A DNA stretch of 64,000 bases from JARYLZ01 sp964388275 (GTDB lineage Bacteria; Bacteroidota; Ignavibacteria; SZUA-365): NCBI GenBank assembly GCA_964388275.1, contig CAYLZD010000022.1, positions 1 to 64,000 on the forward strand, given 5' to 3'. The notes beneath the pieces were generated by a model. That model was given only the letters and a program-made list of their open reading frames with translations. It was not told where the DNA came from and ran no database searches. Position numbers and translations under genes: made by a program. Positions 1 to 7,356 of the stretch are shown here, piece by piece (positions within the stretch are counted from its first letter, which is position 1; every line of letters begins with the position of its first letter).

Positions 1-49
1 GACCCTCAGAGCCACAATCTGATGCTCTGCCAACTGAGCTACGCTCACC
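1..49 (-). tRNA. tRNA-His (GTG anticodon), truncated by the window edge
   Basis: Read on the minus strand, this is the 5' half of a tRNA. It has an 8-nt acceptor 5' strand GGTGAGCG that includes the extra G at position -1 typical of tRNA-His. A TA and a GCTC/GAGC D-stem follow, then an anticodon stem with the loop TTGTGGC, which gives the anticodon GTG. The variable loop, T-arm and 3' end lie outside the window. Confidence 0.9.
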
Positions 50-177
50 GTAACAAATTATAAAATAGCGGTTTTCGAGCACTTTGTCAAAACGCAGAAT
101 GTTACGCCTGATTTCGAAGCCACGGCGCACCTTCCCCATTCCCCGGTCCCCGTTCAACGTCCAACGTCCAATGAAAT

Positions 178-208
178 TTGTTTCAGTCCGGCTTCTTCCA
201 TAATTTTG
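178..208 (+). promoter_or_regulatory. Bacteroidota-type -33/-7 promoter of the DUF177-rpmF-plsX-fab operon
   Basis: TTG at 178-180, exactly 20 nt, then TAATTTTG at 201-208, a perfect TAnnTTTG. Transcription should begin near 213-215, only about 10 nt before the first possible start codons of the DUF177 gene. The mRNA would then be almost leaderless. Confidence 0.7.
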
Positions 209-224
209 TTTGCTATAGTTGTTT

Positions 225-752
225 GTGAGCGTGAAAAAGCGAGAACATCATATCCCAATACGCATTTCCGGCCTTTCGGACGGAGAGCACGTATTCGAGC
301 TCACCGCCGTTCCGGGCGAAATCGGATTGCCGAAAGAATTCGAGTCAGAGCTCGCAGTGGATGTGCGCATGGACAAGACCCATTCGCAGCTCATTCTGCA
401 CATACGCGTCCGCGCCGAAGCTGCGTTCCTCTGCGATCGATGCCTCGAAAAGCTTTGTATACCGATCGACACTTCCTTTATGCTTTTCTACGCGCGCGAT
501 CTGGCGGCCGCGCGGCAGTTGGACGAGGATGACGTCCGCATAATCGAGCCGCATGAGCCGCTCATCGACATCGGCGGCGACGTGCGCGATTTCGCCCTGC
601 TGGCCGTTCCGATGCGACGTGTATGCGGGGAGTTCGGCGGCAATCCGGATTGCGTCGCTCCGTCGCTCGAGGAGCGCTTGGCCGGCGCGCAGGTTTCATC
701 CGATCCTCGCTGGGAGCCGCTGAAAAAGCTGGCGTCAAAGAAAAGAAAATAG
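225..752 (+). CDS. DUF177 (YceD-like) protein, first gene of the lipid operon
   Basis: A small protein of about 175 residues resembling the DUF177/YceD family, which almost always sits directly before rpmF and plsX, as here. It has the family's central Cys pair (FLCDRCLEKL, about residues 68-77) and a later Cys-x(6)-Cys region (VCGEFGGNPDC). Family members have been linked to 23S rRNA or ribosome accumulation; the molecular role here is unproven. The start is uncertain: TTG 219, GTG 225 and GTG 231 are in frame, and there is no ATG. GTG 225 is chosen because it leaves a short leader after the promoter and keeps the basic N-terminus. rpmF follows 32 nt downstream. Confidence 0.8.
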   Translation: MSVKKREHHIPIRISGLSDGEHVFELTAVPGEIGLPKEFESELAVDVRMDKTHSQLILHIRVRAEAAFLCDRCLEKLCIPIDTSFMLFYARDLAAARQLDEDDVRIIEPHEPLIDIGGDVRDFALLAVPMRRVCGEFGGNPDCVAPSLEERLAGAQVSSDPRWEPLKKLASKKRK

Positions 753-784
753 AAATCTGAACGTTTATAAACCGGAGACAACTC

Positions 785-964
785 ATGCCGAATCCAACCC
801 ACCGACATTCGAAAACCCGCAAACGCAAGCGCCGCACGCATTACAAAGCCGCGTCGCCGGCCACCAGCCTCTGCTCCAACTGCGGAGAGGCCAAAATGCA
901 GCATCGAGTCTGCCCGAACTGCGGTTACTACAACGGACGATCAATCGTCACACCGAAAGCATAA
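785..964 (+). CDS. rpmF: 50S ribosomal protein L32
   Basis: A 59-residue basic protein. It begins MPNPTHRHSKTRKRKRRTHY, the conserved L32 N-terminus, and continues with two Cys pairs, CSNCG (30-34) and CPNCG (43-47). This is the zinc-ribbon (C+) form of L32. It is a component of the large ribosomal subunit near the peptidyl-transferase side. Its position between DUF177 and plsX is the classical arrangement linking ribosome and phospholipid synthesis. The start is unambiguous, and the TAA lies 93 nt before plsX. Confidence 0.96.
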   Translation: MPNPTHRHSKTRKRKRRTHYKAASPATSLCSNCGEAKMQHRVCPNCGYYNGRSIVTPKA

Positions 965-1057
965 ACATCCTGCCGTCCGTGCCGACGCCGAGAGCGTGCG
1001 CTGAAACGGACCGGATTCGATGTATTCAAGAATAATCCATGAAATGCGGGAACGCGC

Positions 1058-2077
1058 ATGAGCGAGTCCCCCGTCATCATCGCGGTTGACGCGATGGGAG
1101 GCGATTTCGCCCCTGAGGCGACTGTCAAAGGCGCCGTCGACACAGCGAGGGATCCGGGCTGTGATTTCGCGATCCGCCTTTTCGGCGATGAGCAGCTCCT
1201 GCGTCCACTGCTTTCGCGAGAGGGCGGCCCTGCCGCTCTCGAAGTTATCCACTGCTCCGAGACCATAGGCATGAACGAGTCCGCAACCGGCGCTCTCAAG
1301 ACGAAACGGGATTCCTCGATCGTCCGCATGCTCGAGGCGCAGCGCGACGGGGAGGTCGACGGCTGCATCAGCGCAGGCAACACGGGGGCGGTGATGGCCG
1401 CATCCACGCTCATACTCGGGCGGCTGCGAGGCGTAGCACGGCCTACCATCGGCGCGTTTTTCCCGAACATGCGAGGATGGACGCTGGTCGTGGACGCCGG
1501 CGCCAACGTGGATTGCAAACCTCAACATCTTCTCCAGTTCGGACTCATGGGATCGGTGTTCGCGGGACAGATCTTCGGACTGAAGAAACCCTCCGTGGGT
1601 CTGCTGAATGTCGGCGAGGAAGAGGGCAAGGGCAATGAAACGGCCGTCGAAGCGCACAGGCTGATGAAAAAGGCGCCGATGAATTTCGTCGGCAACATAG
1701 AAGGCCGCGACATACTCAAAGGCAACGTTGACGTGGCCGTCTGCGACGGATTTACCGGCAATATTCTCCTGAAATTCGCCGAATCCTTTCCCGTTTTCCT
1801 CAAAACGAAATTCCGCGACGCCGCCAGGCGCGGCCTGCGGGCCAAACTCGCCGTCGGACTCGCCGCCGGCACGCTGCGGACCATGATGAAGGAATGGGAC
1901 TATCAGGAGCAGGGCGGCGTCCCGCTGCTCGGTGTCAACGGCGTCAGCATAATCGGACACGGCAGTTCCACTCCGGCCGCGATCCGCAGCATGATTCTCA
2001 AGGCAAAGGAAATGATAGACAGGCGCGTGAACGAACGCATAGCCGAGGCGCTGAGCGCGTCGTTCGCGACCGAATAA
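1058..2077 (+). CDS. plsX: Phosphate acyltransferase PlsX
   Basis: 339 residues, normal family length. PlsX converts acyl-ACP to acyl-phosphate, the donor for PlsY in the first acylation of glycerol-3-phosphate. The N-terminal signature DAMGGDFAP (about 11-19) and the central SAGNTGAVMAAS and VCDGFTGNILLK motifs are present. It is a peripheral membrane enzyme. It is co-transcribed with rpmF upstream and fabH 28 nt downstream, coupling phospholipid initiation to fatty-acid synthesis. Confidence 0.97.
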   Translation: MSESPVIIAVDAMGGDFAPEATVKGAVDTARDPGCDFAIRLFGDEQLLRPLLSREGGPAALEVIHCSETIGMNESATGALKTKRDSSIVRMLEAQRDGEVDGCISAGNTGAVMAASTLILGRLRGVARPTIGAFFPNMRGWTLVVDAGANVDCKPQHLLQFGLMGSVFAGQIFGLKKPSVGLLNVGEEEGKGNETAVEAHRLMKKAPMNFVGNIEGRDILKGNVDVAVCDGFTGNILLKFAESFPVFLKTKFRDAARRGLRAKLAVGLAAGTLRTMMKEWDYQEQGGVPLLGVNGVSIIGHGSSTPAAIRSMILKAKEMIDRRVNERIAEALSASFATE

Positions 2078-2105
2078 CGCACCTTCACATCCGATTTAAT
2101 CAATC

Positions 2106-3092
2106 ATGATAACTCCCGCAATCACAGCCATCGGCCATTACGCGCCGGAAAAAGTACTCAACAACGCGCATTTCGCCGCATATCTCGACACCACCGACGA
2201 GTGGATCGTCTCCCGAACCGGAATAAGGGAGCGCCGCATACTTGAAAACGGCGCGTCTTCCGACATGGGCGCGGAAGCCGCCAGACGCGCGCTCGCCATG
2301 CGGGGCATCGGCGCCGAGGAGATCGAGCTGATCATCGTTGCGACCGTGACTCCGGACATGATGTTCCCCAACACAGCCGCGCTCGTGCAAAACAAGATCG
2401 GCGCGTCGAAAGCCTGGGGCTTCGATCTGAACGGCGCCTGCTCCGCATTCCTGTTCGCCTTGACAACCGGCTCGCAGTTCATAAAGGCCGGCACTTACAA
2501 GAAAGTCCTCGTCATCGGCGCCGACAAGATGTCGTCGATCGCGGACTACAAGGACCGAAACACTTGCATCCTTTTCGGGGACGCTGCCGCGGCGGTCATC
2601 CTCGAGCCGTCGGAGGAACCCGGGTACGGCATACTGGATTGGGCGAACTACATGAACGGCATAGGCGAGGAGGCGTTGCATATGCGCGCCGGAGGAAGCC
2701 TGCATCCGGCCACGCATGAAACGGTCGACAAGGGTTGGCATTACCTGTATCAGGACGGCAAGGCGGTTTTCAAGGTAGCCGTCGTGGGCATGGCCGACGT
2801 GGCCGTGGAGATCATGCAGAGAAATAATCTGAAGAGCGAGGATGTCGCCTGGCTGGTTCCTCACCAGGCCAACATGCGCATCATTTCCGCCACCGCGGAT
2901 CGCATGGGCATCGATTTGAGCAAGGTCATGATCAACATCGACCGGTACGGCAACACGACAGCGGCCACCATACCCAGTTGCCTCTTCGAATACCATGCCG
3001 ACGGGCGTCTGAAACGCGGTGACAAGATCATTCTCGCCGCCTTCGGCGCGGGATATACTTGGGGCGGCGCCTATATCCGCTGGTCGATCTGA
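2106..3092 (+). CDS. fabH: Beta-ketoacyl-ACP synthase III
   Basis: 328 residues. FabH starts type II fatty-acid synthesis by condensing acetyl-CoA (or a branched acyl-CoA) with malonyl-ACP. The catalytic triad is visible: Cys112 in NGACSAF, His253 in VPHQANMR and Asn283 in YGNTTAA. Primer specificity (acetyl versus branched) cannot be read from sequence alone. It follows plsX and lies 15 nt ahead of fabD. Confidence 0.97.
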   Translation: MITPAITAIGHYAPEKVLNNAHFAAYLDTTDEWIVSRTGIRERRILENGASSDMGAEAARRALAMRGIGAEEIELIIVATVTPDMMFPNTAALVQNKIGASKAWGFDLNGACSAFLFALTTGSQFIKAGTYKKVLVIGADKMSSIADYKDRNTCILFGDAAAAVILEPSEEPGYGILDWANYMNGIGEEALHMRAGGSLHPATHETVDKGWHYLYQDGKAVFKVAVVGMADVAVEIMQRNNLKSEDVAWLVPHQANMRIISATADRMGIDLSKVMINIDRYGNTTAATIPSCLFEYHADGRLKRGDKIILAAFGAGYTWGGAYIRWSI

Positions 3093-3107
3093 GCCGGGGA
3101 GCCGCAC

Positions 3108-4025
3108 ATGAAAATCGCTTTTCTATATCCCGGACAGGCCTCGCAGCATGTCGGCATGGGCAAAGACCTGGCCGAACGCCATCCCGTGGTCCGGGAGATT
3201 TTCTCTCTTGCCGACGAGATCATGGGCGCGCCGCTGTCGCGCATCTGTTTCGACGGGCCTGAGGAGGAACTGCGGCAGACCATGTACACGCAGCCAGCGA
3301 TCTTTACGCACAGCGTGGCCGTGACCCGGCTGCTGGGCATCATGCCCGCGGCCGCGGCAGGGCATTCGCTCGGAGAGTACTCGGCTCTCGTTGCGGCGGG
3401 CGCCATGAGTTTCGAGGACGGCCTGCGCCTTGTGAAGAAACGCGGCGAATTGATGCAGGAAAGCGGCACGAGATCGCCCGGAACCATGGCGGCGGTCATC
3501 GGCGCGGCGCCCGAGCTCGTGGAGGAGGCATGCGACGAGGCTCGCAGCGCCGGGATAGTCCAAACCGCGAATTTCAATTCGCCGGGACAGATCGTCATCT
3601 CGGGCAGTGTGGCGGGAATCGACGCGGCCGCCGATGCTCTCAAAGCGAGAGGTGTGCGCATCGTGAAGAAGCTTCCCGTCAGCGGCGCCTTTCACTCGCC
3701 TCTAATGCAGTACGCGCAGGACGAAATCGGAACGGTTCTGGAGGCGACGCCGATACAGGACGCCGCATTCCCGGTTTATACGAATGTGACAGGAGAAGCC
3801 GTCACAGACTCCGCCACGATCAGGGAAATGCTTTTCAAGCAGATAACCAGCCCGGTTCTCTGGGAGGCCGGCATGAGGAACATGCTGCGCGACGGCGTGC
3901 GGAAGTTTTTCGAAGTCGGCCCGGGCAGCGTGCTGCAGGGTCTGCTCAAGCGCATCAGCGCCGAAGCCGAGTGTTCCGGCGTGGGAACGGCCGACGAAGC
4001 GGATCTCGTGAAATCAACAGTCTGA
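3108..4025 (+). CDS. fabD: Malonyl-CoA:ACP transacylase
   Basis: 305 residues. It loads malonate onto acyl carrier protein for chain elongation. The nucleophile Ser87 sits in GHSLGEYSAL and the catalytic His196 in SGAFHSPLM, with the N-terminal YPGQASQ oxyanion-hole motif. It is 15 nt downstream of fabH and 21 nt upstream of fabG, so it is clearly in the same operon. Confidence 0.97.
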   Translation: MKIAFLYPGQASQHVGMGKDLAERHPVVREIFSLADEIMGAPLSRICFDGPEEELRQTMYTQPAIFTHSVAVTRLLGIMPAAAAGHSLGEYSALVAAGAMSFEDGLRLVKKRGELMQESGTRSPGTMAAVIGAAPELVEEACDEARSAGIVQTANFNSPGQIVISGSVAGIDAAADALKARGVRIVKKLPVSGAFHSPLMQYAQDEIGTVLEATPIQDAAFPVYTNVTGEAVTDSATIREMLFKQITSPVLWEAGMRNMLRDGVRKFFEVGPGSVLQGLLKRISAEAECSGVGTADEADLVKSTV

Positions 4026-4046
4026 AGCATCAGGCAAGGATACGTC

Positions 4047-4793
4047 ATGAAACATCTCGAGAAAAAGACAGCCCTGATCACGGGCGGAGGTCGCGGTATC
4101 GGCAGGGAAATCGCCCGCGAGTTCGCTCGGGAAGGCGCGGACATAGCGGTTTTCGACAGGGCTTTCCCCGGGGACTTCGCGGATTTTCTTCAGGAAATCC
4201 GGGCCGAAGGCAGGCGGGCCGAAAGCCGCAACGTCGACATAACCGACGGCGCGGCGGTGGAGGCCGCGGTCGAGGAAATCGCCAAATCCATGGGAAGCAT
4301 CGATGTGCTCGTCAACAACGCCGGCATCACGCGCGACAAGCTGCTGATGAGAATGAACGACGAGGACTGGGACGCGGTTCTCGCGGTCAATCTGAAAGGC
4401 GCCTTCCTCGTCACGCGCGCCGTGTCGAAAGTGATGATGCGGAAAAGGGCGGGGAAAATAGTGAACATCAGCTCCGTGGTGGGAGTGATGGGCAACGCGG
4501 GCCAGTCCAATTACTCCGCTTCCAAGGCGGGTCTGATCGGATTCACGAAATCGGTGGCCAAGGAACTCGCGGGCCGGAACATCACAGTGAACGCCATAGC
4601 TCCCGGCTTCATCGAGACGGATATGACGGCCGCGCTCAACGACGAACAAAAGGCCCTGTTCCTGAGCGCCATACCCCTGAAGCGCGGAGGCGCCCCGGCG
4701 GATGTGGCCGCTACAGCCGTGTTCCTCGCTTCCGAAAAATCTGCGTATATTACAGGACAAGTCATTTGTGTAGACGGCGGCATGGTTATGTGA
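4047..4793 (+). CDS. fabG: 3-oxoacyl-ACP reductase
   Basis: 248 residues, classical short-chain dehydrogenase. It uses NADPH to reduce beta-ketoacyl-ACP in each elongation cycle. The Rossmann motif TGGGRGIG is at 12-19, the NNAG motif at 90-93, and the catalytic Ser143, Tyr156 and Lys160 (YSASK) are in place. Its place between fabD and acpP supports FabG rather than another SDR. Confidence 0.95.
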   Translation: MKHLEKKTALITGGGRGIGREIAREFAREGADIAVFDRAFPGDFADFLQEIRAEGRRAESRNVDITDGAAVEAAVEEIAKSMGSIDVLVNNAGITRDKLLMRMNDEDWDAVLAVNLKGAFLVTRAVSKVMMRKRAGKIVNISSVVGVMGNAGQSNYSASKAGLIGFTKSVAKELAGRNITVNAIAPGFIETDMTAALNDEQKALFLSAIPLKRGGAPADVAATAVFLASEKSAYITGQVICVDGGMVM

Positions 4794-4850
4794 CTTGTCA
4801 GTCCAAAGAATACAATACACATTTTCTCACATTATTCCGGAGGTTTCCAA

Positions 4851-5090
4851 ATGTCCGAAGAAATCGTCCAAAAGGTCAAACAAATCATCGTCAACAAACT
4901 CGGCGTTGAAGAAAGCCAGATCACCGAGACCGCATCGTTCACCAATGATCTCGGCGCCGATTCTCTCGATACCGTAGAACTGGTCATGGAGCTCGAGAAA
5001 GCCTTTAGTCTGACCATCGCCGATGAGGATGCCGAAAAGATCACAACAGTCGGCGACGCCATCAATTACATAAAGGAACACGCTGCGTAA
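4851..5090 (+). CDS. acpP: Acyl carrier protein
   Basis: 79 residues, acidic. It carries growing acyl chains on a 4'-phosphopantetheine attached to Ser38 in the GADSLDTVEL motif. A strong Shine-Dalgarno (GGAGG, about 4841-4845) precedes the ATG, as expected for one of the most abundant proteins. A possible extra promoter lies just upstream: TTG at 4795-4797, then CACATTTT 20 nt later. It fits the consensus poorly, so I do not list it separately. fabF follows after 84 nt. Confidence 0.98.
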   Translation: MSEEIVQKVKQIIVNKLGVEESQITETASFTNDLGADSLDTVELVMELEKAFSLTIADEDAEKITTVGDAINYIKEHAA

Positions 5091-5174
5091 GCAACGATTC
5101 TTAAGCGATTTCCATATATACATCAAATCCAAGCGGCGGCCCATCGAGGCCGCCACGGTATCCGGAGAATCTGC

Positions 5175-6431
5175 ATGAAAAAGCGACGCGTCGTGGTCAC
5201 GGGGATGGGCACAATCAACCCGCTCGGGAACACCGTCGATGAATACTGGAAAAACCTTCTCGACGGAGTGAGCGGCGTCGATCTCATCCGGAAATTCGAC
5301 ACCGAGCCTTTCAAAACGCACATCGCCGCGGAGGTGAAGAACTTCGATCCGGCGCAATACATGGATCGCAAACTGAGCCAGCGCATGGATCCTTTCGCCC
5401 AATACGCCGTCGCGGCCGCAGTGCAGGCAATTGCCCATGCCGGTCTCGACCGGGCCGATATCGACAAAGAGCGTGTCGGCGTCGTCGTCGGATCCGGCAT
5501 CGGAGGCATGTGGACGAATTTCAACCAGCAGAACCTCTACTACGAATACAAGGGCCCCCGTCAGATCAGCCCGTTTTTCGTGCCGATGCTCATCATCGAC
5601 ATTGCCGCCGGCTACATATCGATTATGTACGGCTTCAAGGGGCCCAACTACGCCACCACTTCGGCATGCGCCACTTCGTCGCATGCGATCGGAGACGCGT
5701 TTATGCTCATCGAGCGCGGCATGGCCGACGTGATGGTGACAGGGGGGGCCGAAGCGGCGATCACGCCGATGGGACTGGGCGGTTTCGGCGCCATGCGCGC
5801 GATTTCCACGCGCAACGACGATCCGAAAACGGCCAGCCGCCCCTTCGACAAGGACCGCGACGGTTTCGTCATGGGCGAAGGAGGCGGCATACTCGTTCTT
5901 GAGGAACTCGAGCACGCGCGCGCGCGCGGCGCAGTCATTTACGCCGAACTCGCGGGCATCGGCTTCACCGCCGACGCGCACCACATCACGGAACCCGCGC
6001 CCGGAGGCGACGGCGCGATGAGGTCGATGCGCAATGCGATCGCCGACGCCGGATTGACAATAGACGACATCGATCTCGTAAATGCGCACGGAACCTCCAC
6101 GCCCTACAACGACAAGACCGAAACCACGGCCATCAAGTCGTTGTTCGGAGAGCGCGCCTACAAAATCAAGGTGAACTCCACCAAGTCCATGGTGGGCCAC
6201 CTTCTGGGCGCGGCAGGCGCGGTGGAATCCATCGCTACGGTGTACATGATCGCCAACGACGTCGTACATCCGACGATCAACCAGATAACCCCCGATCCGG
6301 ACTGCGACCTGGACTACGTCCCCGGAACGGCGCAGAAGTGGACCGTCAGCGCCGCGGTGACCAACACCTTCGGTTTCGGCGGACACAACACATCCCTGGT
6401 TTACAGGAAATACAACAGCCGGCAGGAGTAG
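5175..6431 (+). CDS. fabF: Beta-ketoacyl-ACP synthase II
   Basis: 418 residues. It performs the condensation step of elongation with malonyl-ACP. The Cys-His-His triad is clear: Cys165 in TTSACATS, His305 in NAHGTSTP and His342 in GHLLGAAGA. The N-terminus RRVVVTGMGTINPLG is typical of FabF. The gene lies between acpP and rnc, a very common order. Confidence 0.97.
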   Translation: MKKRRVVVTGMGTINPLGNTVDEYWKNLLDGVSGVDLIRKFDTEPFKTHIAAEVKNFDPAQYMDRKLSQRMDPFAQYAVAAAVQAIAHAGLDRADIDKERVGVVVGSGIGGMWTNFNQQNLYYEYKGPRQISPFFVPMLIIDIAAGYISIMYGFKGPNYATTSACATSSHAIGDAFMLIERGMADVMVTGGAEAAITPMGLGGFGAMRAISTRNDDPKTASRPFDKDRDGFVMGEGGGILVLEELEHARARGAVIYAELAGIGFTADAHHITEPAPGGDGAMRSMRNAIADAGLTIDDIDLVNAHGTSTPYNDKTETTAIKSLFGERAYKIKVNSTKSMVGHLLGAAGAVESIATVYMIANDVVHPTINQITPDPDCDLDYVPGTAQKWTVSAAVTNTFGFGGHNTSLVYRKYNSRQE

Positions 6432-6444
6432 ATCCTTTCTCCGT

Positions 6445-7272
6445 ATGTTCCGCCTGCTGAGGATTTTCCTCGCTCCACACAGAACACAGAAGAAAACGCC
6501 TCCCGTCCCGTCCGCGGAGTTGAACCAGGATGAAGGCCGAGTGGCGGTAACCGCGCGGATCGAATTCGACAGCGATGAATTCACACGACGCACGGGTTAT
6601 CATATCAGGCATGACAAGTATTTCATGCAGGCGGTTATACACCGCTCATATCTGCAGCTCTGTCCTGTAGGCGCGGTCAAATCCAACGAACGGATGGAAT
6701 TTCTCGGCGATTCCATTCTCAACATGGTGGCGGCCGAATACCTCTACAATGCCTTCCCCGACGCCGAAGAGGGCGAACTTTCCAAAATCCGCGCCCGCAT
6801 GGTGAGCAGAAACTCGCTGGCAGAATGCGCGAGGCGGCTGCGCCTCGAGGATTTCCTGCTCCTCAGTCCCAGCGCCGTTCAGTCCATCAGAGCAGGGAGC
6901 GAATCCATACTCGTCGACGCGGTCGAGGCCTTTGTCGCGGCGATCTATCTCGACGGCGGATACAAGGCCGCGAGGACCTTCGTCGAGGACCAGGTGCTCG
7001 CTCAGTTTCCGAATGACCGGCTGGCGATAGACGACAATTTTAAAAGCCGTTTGCTGGAATTCGCGCAGGCGCAGGGACTCGGCATACCACGCTACGTCAC
7101 TCTGGACGAAACGGGGCCGGATCACAATCCCGTTTTCACCGTCGAGGTGCAGGTAAACGGAATACCCGTTGGCGCCGGCGTCGGAGGCAGCAAGAAAGCC
7201 GCCGAGCAGAAGGCCGCCTCCAAAGCGATGGATTTTTTCAGATCGCAGGAAAACACCGCCGACAGAAAATGA
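6445..7272 (+). CDS. rnc: Ribonuclease III
   Basis: 275 residues. It cleaves double-stranded RNA, including rRNA precursors. The signature NERMEFLGDS is at 81-90, with acidic metal-site residues there and at Asp158/Glu161 in the VDAVEAFVAA motif. A dsRNA-binding domain occupies about 198-267 (ending GGSKKAAEQKAASKA). It carries about 40 extra N-terminal residues compared with E. coli. It lies 13 nt after fabF and completes the plsX-fab-acpP-fabF-rnc order. Confidence 0.96.
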   Translation: MFRLLRIFLAPHRTQKKTPPVPSAELNQDEGRVAVTARIEFDSDEFTRRTGYHIRHDKYFMQAVIHRSYLQLCPVGAVKSNERMEFLGDSILNMVAAEYLYNAFPDAEEGELSKIRARMVSRNSLAECARRLRLEDFLLLSPSAVQSIRAGSESILVDAVEAFVAAIYLDGGYKAARTFVEDQVLAQFPNDRLAIDDNFKSRLLEFAQAQGLGIPRYVTLDETGPDHNPVFTVEVQVNGIPVGAGVGGSKKAAEQKAASKAMDFFRSQENTADRK

Positions 7273-7356
7273 ACCCTGGCAGGACGCGCTCCCGGCAGGA
7301 CGAAGCCGATTACCGGGCGCAGGCATCGCGCCATCACACAGCAAAGAGAGCACATC

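Noticed and set aside
120..175. Tandem CAACGTCCAACGTCCAA near the start
   Set aside because: Only two short units; too little to call a repeat array.
3530..4909. 459-codon plus-strand frame across fabD, fabG and acpP
   Set aside because: Frame-shifted shadow of three well-supported genes; Arg-rich with no domain.
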